The position numbers and the translations under genes are program-made. The notes beneath the pieces were generated by a model, which saw nothing but the letters and a program-made list of their open reading frames with translations, searched no databases and had not been told where the DNA came from. From Saccharothrix coeruleofusca (GTDB lineage: Bacteria > Actinomycetota > Actinomycetes > Mycobacteriales > Pseudonocardiaceae), in contig NZ_BMRG01000003.1 in the NCBI RefSeq assembly GCF_014648515.1, forward strand, positions 236,076 to 283,951: a stretch of DNA of 47,876 nucleotides, in the 5' to 3' direction. Each line of letters begins with the position of its first letter. The stretch's first letter is position 1. Shown piece by piece: positions 43,130 through 47,876 of this stretch.

Positions 43130-45499
43130 ATGGACCACGAGGCAACGGCCGTCGTCACGGCTGACGACCTGGTGCGGGCACGCGATCGGCTGCTCGCGCC
43201 GGGTCGTCGCCGCTTGACGGGGGAATCGCTGCGCGAGGCGCTGGTGGACCTGCACGAGTTCTGGCTCACCGCGCACGCCGCCACCGCCGGGGTGGGCGGG
43301 GCGGGCAGCGGGCTGGCGCTGGTCGCCGTGGGGGGACTGGGCAGGCGCGAGCTGGTGCCCTACTCGGACCTGGACCTGGTCCTGGTGCACAACGGGCACA
43401 AGGGCGTGGACCGGGTCGCGGAGAGCCTGTGGTACCCGCTGTGGAACTCCGGCATCGGCCTGGACCACTCGGTGCGCACGGTCGGCGAGGCGCTGCGGGT
43501 GGCCGGGGAGGACCTGCGCACCGCGCTGGGCCTGCTCGACGTCCGGCACCTGGCCGGTGACCAGGAGGTCAGCGGGCGGCTGGCGGAGGCCGCGCGGCAG
43601 GCGTGGCGCTCGGGCGTGCGCACCCGGCTGGACGAGATGGCCGAGGCCGCGCAGCGCCGCTGGACGCGCAGCGGGGAGATCGCGCACCGGGTCGAGCCCG
43701 ACCTCAAGCACGGCCGGGGCGGGCTGCGGGACGTGACGCTGCTGGACGCGCTGTCCGCGGCGCAGCTGGTGGACCGGCCGGGGGCCGAGGTCGGCGACGC
43801 GCGCAAGCTGCTGCTGGACGTGCGCACCGAGCTGCGCCGGGTGGCGGGCAAGCCCAGGGACGTGCTGCGCGCGCAGGACGGCGACGAGGTCGCCGCCGCG
43901 CTGGGGCTGCCCGACCGGTTCGCGCTGGCGCGGGCGATGTCGTCGGCCGCGCGCACGGTCGTGTACTCGGTGGACGTGGCCATGCGCACGGCGCGGGCCG
44001 CGGTGCCCAGGCGCGGGCTGGGGGTGTTCGCCCGCTCCCCGCTGCGCCGCGCGCCCACCCGCCGCCCGCTGGACGAGGGCGTGGTGCTGCACGGGACGGA
44101 GGTGGCGCTGGCGCGCGACGCGATGCCCAGCCGCGACCCGGCGCTGCTGCTGCGGGTGGCCACGGCCGCGGCGCGCGGCAAGCACCCGATCGCCGCGGGC
44201 ACCCTGTCGCGGCTGGCCGACTCCGCGCCGGAGCTGCGCCAGCCGTGGCCGCGCGAGGCCCGCGAGGAGCTGCTGGCCCTGCTGGGCAGCGGCCAGGGGC
44301 TGGTCGACGTGGTCGAGGCGCTGGACCGCACCGGCCTGTGGGGCAGGCTGTTCCCGGAGTGGGGCGCGGTGCGGGACCTGCCGCCGCGCGACGCGGCGCA
44401 CGTGTGGACCGTGGACCGGCACCTGGTGCAGGCCACCGCGCACGCCGCGCGGCTGGTGACCAGGGTGTCGCGGCCGGACCTGCTGCTGCTGGGCGCGCTG
44501 CTGCACGACATCGGCAAGGGCAGGCAGGCCGACCACTCGGAGGTCGGCGCGGCGCTGACCAGGCAGGTGGCCGAGCGGCTGGGGCTGTGGCCGCAGGACG
44601 TGCTGACGCTGACCGCGCTGGTGCGCCACCACCTGCTGCTGCCGCACACCGCGACCCGGCGGGACGTGCGGGACGAGGCGACCGTGCGGCGGGTGGCCGA
44701 CACCCTGGGCGGCGACCCGGTGCTGCTGGAGCTGCTGCACGCGCTGGCCGAGGCCGACGCGCTGGCGACCGGTCCCGGCGTGTGGTCGGGCTGGAAGTCC
44801 TCGCTGGTCGGCGACCTGGTGGCGGGCTGCCGCGCGGTGATGGCGGGCGAGGCGCTGCCCGAGCCGGAGCCGCTGGACCAGCGGCAGCGGGAGCTGGCCG
44901 CGGCGGTGCTGGCGTCGGGCAAGCCGGACGTGCTGGTGGCCGGGGCGGGCCAGTCGGCCACGGTCACCGTGGTCGCGCCGGACCGGCGGGGGCTGCTGTC
45001 CCGCGCGGCGGGCGTGCTGGCGCTGAACTCGCTGGAGGTGCACGCGGCGGCGGTGCGCTCGCACCGCGACCCCGCGCTGGGGGTGGCCGCGGTGGACGTG
45101 TTCACCGTCTCGCCCCGGTTCGGCTCGCTGCCGGACGTGGCGCTGCTGCGCGAGCAGCTGAGCCGGGCGGTGGACGGCTCGCTGCCGCTGGCGGAGAAGC
45201 TGGCGGCCAAGGAGCGCGACTACGGCGGCCCGCCGCAGGACCCGCCGCCGCCCAAGGTGCTGTGGTTCGACGACGAGTCCACCGGCGCGGTGGTGCTGGA
45301 GCTGCGCGCGGCGGACCGGATCGGGTTGCTGCACCACGTCGCGGGAGCGCTGGAGCAGTCCGGTGTGGACGTGCTGTGGGCGCGGGTGTCCACAGTGGGC
45401 GGAACGGTGATCGACTCCTTCGCGCTGGCCGCCGAGGGCGGCTTGGACGCGGGGCTGCGCAAGGGCGTCGAGCGCGCCGTGCTGGCCGCGACCGGGTGA
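43130..45499 (+). CDS. glnD: PII nucleotidylyltransferase GlnD
   Basis: 789 aa. Nucleotidyltransferase domain (about 60-200) with GGLGRRELVPYSDLDLVLVH, GlnD/PII-UTase helical region (DLKHGRGGLRDVTLLDAL), HD hydrolase domain (about 440-560) with LLLGALLHDIGKGRQADHSE and VRHHLLLPHTATRRD, and two C-terminal ACT domains (ATVTVVAPDRRGLLSRAAGVL and VVLELRAADRIGLLHHVAGAL). It adds and removes the nucleotide on PII according to glutamine. The ATG at 43130 is preferred because GGGGGA lies 8 nt upstream; an ATG at 43115 is also in frame. Confidence 0.94.
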   Translation: MDHEATAVVTADDLVRARDRLLAPGRRRLTGESLREALVDLHEFWLTAHAATAGVGGAGSGLALVAVGGLGRRELVPYSDLDLVLVHNGHKGVDRVAESLWYPLWNSGIGLDHSVRTVGEALRVAGEDLRTALGLLDVRHLAGDQEVSGRLAEAARQAWRSGVRTRLDEMAEAAQRRWTRSGEIAHRVEPDLKHGRGGLRDVTLLDALSAAQLVDRPGAEVGDARKLLLDVRTELRRVAGKPRDVLRAQDGDEVAAALGLPDRFALARAMSSAARTVVYSVDVAMRTARAAVPRRGLGVFARSPLRRAPTRRPLDEGVVLHGTEVALARDAMPSRDPALLLRVATAAARGKHPIAAGTLSRLADSAPELRQPWPREAREELLALLGSGQGLVDVVEALDRTGLWGRLFPEWGAVRDLPPRDAAHVWTVDRHLVQATAHAARLVTRVSRPDLLLLGALLHDIGKGRQADHSEVGAALTRQVAERLGLWPQDVLTLTALVRHHLLLPHTATRRDVRDEATVRRVADTLGGDPVLLELLHALAEADALATGPGVWSGWKSSLVGDLVAGCRAVMAGEALPEPEPLDQRQRELAAAVLASGKPDVLVAGAGQSATVTVVAPDRRGLLSRAAGVLALNSLEVHAAAVRSHRDPALGVAAVDVFTVSPRFGSLPDVALLREQLSRAVDGSLPLAEKLAAKERDYGGPPQDPPPPKVLWFDDESTGAVVLELRAADRIGLLHHVAGALEQSGVDVLWARVSTVGGTVIDSFALAAEGGLDAGLRKGVERAVLAATG

Positions 45500-45635
45500 G
45501 CGGGCCGGTGGGTCGAGCCGGTGGGTTGAGTAGGTCTACGCACGGCGGGCCGGGGGTGCTTGCGCTGCCGCCCGCCGTCCCCGCCGGGCAGGCTTGCCCT
45601 CGTGGCGCGCGGGGAGGAAGCGCCGCCACGGGGGT

Positions 45636-45677
45636 TGTCCGGGGGTGGCCCGCTGAGGGGATGGGGCCGCCCCCGGA
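45636..45677 (+). terminator. Hairpin terminator after glnD
   Basis: 15-bp stem GTCCGGGGGTGGCCC / GGGCCGCCCCCGGAC (one G-T wobble) with a 12-nt loop, 137 nt after glnD. The 45500-45739 gap otherwise holds only the promoter of the next gene. Confidence 0.65.
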
Positions 45678-45726
45678 CGCACATCACGCCGGATCGCGGA
45701 ACTCCTGCGCGTCCCGTACGTCTCTT

Positions 45727-45732
45727 TACTAT
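45727..45732 (+). promoter_or_regulatory. -10 element of a probable leaderless kinase transcript
   Basis: TACTAT exactly 7 nt before the ATG at 45740; this decides the start codon in favour of 45740 over 45731, which would overlap the box. Confidence 0.5.
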
Positions 45733-45739
45733 GGAGACG

Positions 45740-46282
45740 ATGACCGCCGTTGCCGTGGGCCCGCGTTCGCTGGTCGTGCTGGCGGGGCTGCCCGGCGCGG
45801 GGAAGACGACGCTGCTCGCCGACCTGGACACCGGCGGCGCGAAGGCGGTCGTGCTGGACTCCGACCAGGTGCGCGGTTCCCTCAAGGCGGCGTTGCCGCG
45901 CGGGCTGCCCTACCGCTGCTACCGGCCTCTGGTGCACCTGCTGCACCGGTCGCGCATCGCCTGGGCGGCGCTCTCCGCCCCCGGCCTGGTGCTGGTGCAC
46001 GAGCCGTCGACCCGCGCGACCACCCGCGCGGCGCTGGCCGGGCTGGGCGCGCTCACCGGCAGGCCCCGGCACTTCCTGTGGCTGGACGCCAGCCCCGAGG
46101 AGGCGCTGGAGGGGCAGGTGGAGCGGGGCAGGCTGGTGCGGTCGCGCTCGTTCGCCCGGCACGTGCGGCGGGCCGAGCGGCTGCGGGCCCGGCTCTCCGG
46201 CGGCGTCCCGCCGCGCGGCTGGCAGGGGCTGACCGTGCTCACCCGCGGAGACCGGCTGCGGCTGTCCGTGCCACCCCGGTGA
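45740..46282 (+). CDS. P-loop NTPase / small kinase (AAA_33, zeta-like)
   Basis: 180 aa. Walker A LAGLPGAGKTTLLADLD, a D-x-R-like acceptor site VVLDSDQVRGSLKAAL, FLWLDASPEEALEGQ as the sensor strand, and the lid RGRLVRSRSFARHVRRAERL. The fold matches small phosphotransferases of the AAA_33/zeta group; the phosphate acceptor is unknown. No antitoxin gene is adjacent, so a zeta-toxin role is not supported. It stands between glnD and ffh with its own promoter. Confidence 0.8.
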   Translation: MTAVAVGPRSLVVLAGLPGAGKTTLLADLDTGGAKAVVLDSDQVRGSLKAALPRGLPYRCYRPLVHLLHRSRIAWAALSAPGLVLVHEPSTRATTRAALAGLGALTGRPRHFLWLDASPEEALEGQVERGRLVRSRSFARHVRRAERLRARLSGGVPPRGWQGLTVLTRGDRLRLSVPPR

Positions 46283-46343
46283 GGACGGGCGGCTACCCTG
46301 GCGGGTGGCTCATCACCGACGACGTGCGAGGTCTGGCGGCACC

Positions 46344-47876
46344 GTGTTCAACACCCTTTCCGACCGGCTCACCTCGGTCCTGCAGAACCTGCGGGGCAAG
46401 GGGCGGCTGTCCGAGGCCGACATCGACGCCACCGCTCGGGAGATCCGGGTGGCGCTGCTGGAGGCCGACGTCGCGCTGCCCGTCGTCCGCGCCTTCATCG
46501 CCAAGGTCAAGGAGCGCGCCAAGGGCGCCGAGGTCTCCCAGGCGCTGAACCCGGCCCAGCAGGTCGTCAAGATCGTCAACGAGGAGCTGGTCGGCATCCT
46601 CGGCGGCGAGACCCGCAGGCTGAACCTGGCCAAGAACCCGCCGACGGTGATCATGCTCGCCGGCCTGCAGGGCGCGGGCAAGACCACGCTGGCGGGCAAG
46701 CTGGCCAGGTGGCTGCGCGGGCAGGGGCACACCCCGCTGCTGGTGGCCTGCGACCTGCAGCGCCCCAACGCGGTCACCCAGCTGCAGGTGGTCGGCGAGC
46801 GCGCGGGCGTGCCGGTGTTCGCGCCCGAGCCGGGCAACGGCGTGGGCGACCCGGTGTCGGTGGCGCGGCGCGGCATCGACGAGGCCCGCCGGGCCCAGCA
46901 CGACGTGGTCGTGGTCGACACCGCCGGACGGCTGGGCGTCGACGAGGAGATGATGCAGCAGGCCGTCGACATCCGGGACGCCGTCCAGCCCGACGAGGTC
47001 CTGTTCGTGGTCGACGCCATGATCGGCCAGGACGCGGTGAACACCGCGACCGCGTTCCGCGACGGCGTCGGCTTCACCGGCGTGGTGCTGACCAAGCTCG
47101 ACGGCGACGCCCGCGGCGGTGCCGCGCTGAGCGTGCGCGAGGTGACCGGCCAGCCGATCCTGTTCGCCTCCAACGGGGAGAAGCTGGAGGACTTCGACGT
47201 CTTCCACCCCGACCGGATGGCCTCGCGCATCCTGGGCATGGGCGACGTGCTCACCCTGATCGAGCAGGCCGAGCAGGCGTTCGACGCCGAGCAGGCCGAG
47301 GCCACCGCGGTGAAGATGGGGTCCGGCCAGCTGACGCTGGAGGACTTCCTGGAGCAGATGCTCGCGCTGCGCAAGATGGGCCCGATCGCGAACCTGCTGG
47401 GGATGCTGCCCGGCGCGGGCCAGATGAAGGACCAGCTGGCCATGCTGGACGAGAAGCACCTGGACCGGGTGCAGGCGATCATCCGGGGCATGACGCCCGC
47501 GGAGCGCGAAGACCCCAAGATCATCAACGCCTCCCGGCGGCTGCGCATCGCCAACGGCTCCGGTGTCCGCGTCAGCGACGTCAACGACCTGGTCAACCGC
47601 TTCTTCGAGGCGCGCAAGATGATGTCGCAGATGGCGGGCCGGTTCGGCCTGCCGGGCGGCGGCAAGGGCAAGAAGGGCGCCAAGGGCAAGAAGGGCAAGA
47701 AGGGCAAGGGGCGCGGCCCGACGCCGCCGAAGGTGCGCGGCGGGTTCCCGCCCGGCATGTTCCCCGGCGTGCCCGGCGGCCCCGGCGGCGGGATGCCCCA
47801 GCTGCCGCCCGGCCTGGGCTCGCTGGACCAGCTGCCGCCCGACTTCGACCCGTCGAAGCTGAAGTTCGGCAAGTGA
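46344..47876 (+). CDS. ffh: Signal recognition particle protein Ffh (SRP54)
   Basis: 510-aa SRP GTPase. N domain (about 1-85), G domain with GLQGAGKTTLAGKLA, VDTAGRLGVDEEM and TKLDGDARGGAALS, and a Met-rich M domain (about 300-430) with LEDFLEQMLALRKMGPI and the ASRRLRIANGSGV RNA-binding helix. A Lys/Gly-rich then Pro/Gly/Met-rich tail (about 435-510) is typical for actinobacteria. It recognises signal sequences on ribosomes and docks to FtsY. The GTG at 46344 gives MFNTLSDRLTSVLQNLRG. TACCCT at 46294-46299 is a candidate -10. The gene is complete; its TGA is the last base. Confidence 0.96.
   Translation: MFNTLSDRLTSVLQNLRGKGRLSEADIDATAREIRVALLEADVALPVVRAFIAKVKERAKGAEVSQALNPAQQVVKIVNEELVGILGGETRRLNLAKNPPTVIMLAGLQGAGKTTLAGKLARWLRGQGHTPLLVACDLQRPNAVTQLQVVGERAGVPVFAPEPGNGVGDPVSVARRGIDEARRAQHDVVVVDTAGRLGVDEEMMQQAVDIRDAVQPDEVLFVVDAMIGQDAVNTATAFRDGVGFTGVVLTKLDGDARGGAALSVREVTGQPILFASNGEKLEDFDVFHPDRMASRILGMGDVLTLIEQAEQAFDAEQAEATAVKMGSGQLTLEDFLEQMLALRKMGPIANLLGMLPGAGQMKDQLAMLDEKHLDRVQAIIRGMTPAEREDPKIINASRRLRIANGSGVRVSDVNDLVNRFFEARKMMSQMAGRFGLPGGGKGKKGAKGKKGKKGKGRGPTPPKVRGGFPPGMFPGVPGGPGGGMPQLPPGLGSLDQLPPDFDPSKLKFGK

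Noticed and set aside
45740-46282. Zeta toxin of a toxin-antitoxin pair
   Set aside because: P-loop kinase motifs fit, but no epsilon-like antitoxin is adjacent and the position between glnD and ffh looks housekeeping.

Overview
The window is a very GC-rich, gene-dense chromosomal segment of an actinobacterium. GTG starts are frequent, third codon positions are almost all G or C, and T-tracts are rare after terminator hairpins. The gene order pyc, rsmD, coaD ... sepIVA, DUF177, rpmF, rnc, mutM ... acyP, smc, ftsY ... amt, glnB, glnD ... ffh follows, with insertions, the order known from Mycobacterium tuberculosis. The DUF397/XRE pair, the DddA-like deaminase with Imm1, and the dispersed intergenic repeats fit the Pseudonocardiales (a Saccharothrix/Actinosynnema-like genome is my inference). 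No tRNA, rRNA, CRISPR array, insertion sequence or prophage was recognised.

Layout. 1-503: 5' part of a leftward DivIVA-domain gene. 789-4166: pyruvate carboxylase. 4221-7500: an accessory patch with a deaminase toxin and Imm1 immunity gene, an F420-type nitroreductase behind two palindromes, a DUF397/XRE-DUF5753 pair and a possibly broken small gene. 7497-9750: MBL hydrolase, rsmD, coaD. 9796-13856: secreted RNase, sepIVA, DUF177, rpmF, rnc, a 75-aa ORF, mutM. 13923-18494: MarR regulator, orphan KdpE-like response regulator, NADH dehydrogenase-like flavoprotein, and three surface proteins with poly-threonine tracts, one carrying a CAP domain. 18540-23707: acylphosphatase, ECF sigma/anti-sigma pair, smc. 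24116-29044: acyltransferase, small acidic protein, tandem GNAT, SSS symporter with anmK. 29159-30667: ftsY. 30730-39348: a purine-salvage/glyoxylate island with IclR regulator, malate synthase, a DUF6986 aldolase-like protein, a second Imm1 protein, uricase, HIU hydrolase, OHCU decarboxylase, allantoinase and allantoicase. 39449-41008: secreted TAP-like peptidase. 41431-45499: amt-glnB-glnD behind a probable GlnR box. 45740-47876: P-loop kinase and ffh (complete; its stop codon is the last base of the window).

How the genes work together. The purine island carries urate through 5-hydroxyisourate, OHCU, allantoin and allantoate to ureidoglycolate. Malate synthase can then use the glyoxylate carbon, and an IclR protein sits divergently to it as the likely switch. 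The amt-glnB-glnD operon supplies ammonium uptake and PII signalling. Smc, FtsY and Ffh are the conserved chromosome-segregation and SRP machinery.

The most unusual signal is a short dispersed repeat with fixed geometry: a 14-nt half, exactly 13 variable nt, then a 19-nt half. It occurs four times, and two head halves form a perfect 22-bp palindrome at a fifth place. Every copy lies just downstream of at least one gene and none lies in a divergent promoter region. A second repeat family (GCGAGTCGAACGYTC-like) shares two of the same intergenic regions. Other points worth a look are the deaminase toxin with Asp where the catalytic His is expected, the orphan Imm1, the DUF6986 gene fused in expression to malate synthase, and several genes with a TANNNT box 6-8 nt before the start codon, which suggests leaderless mRNAs.
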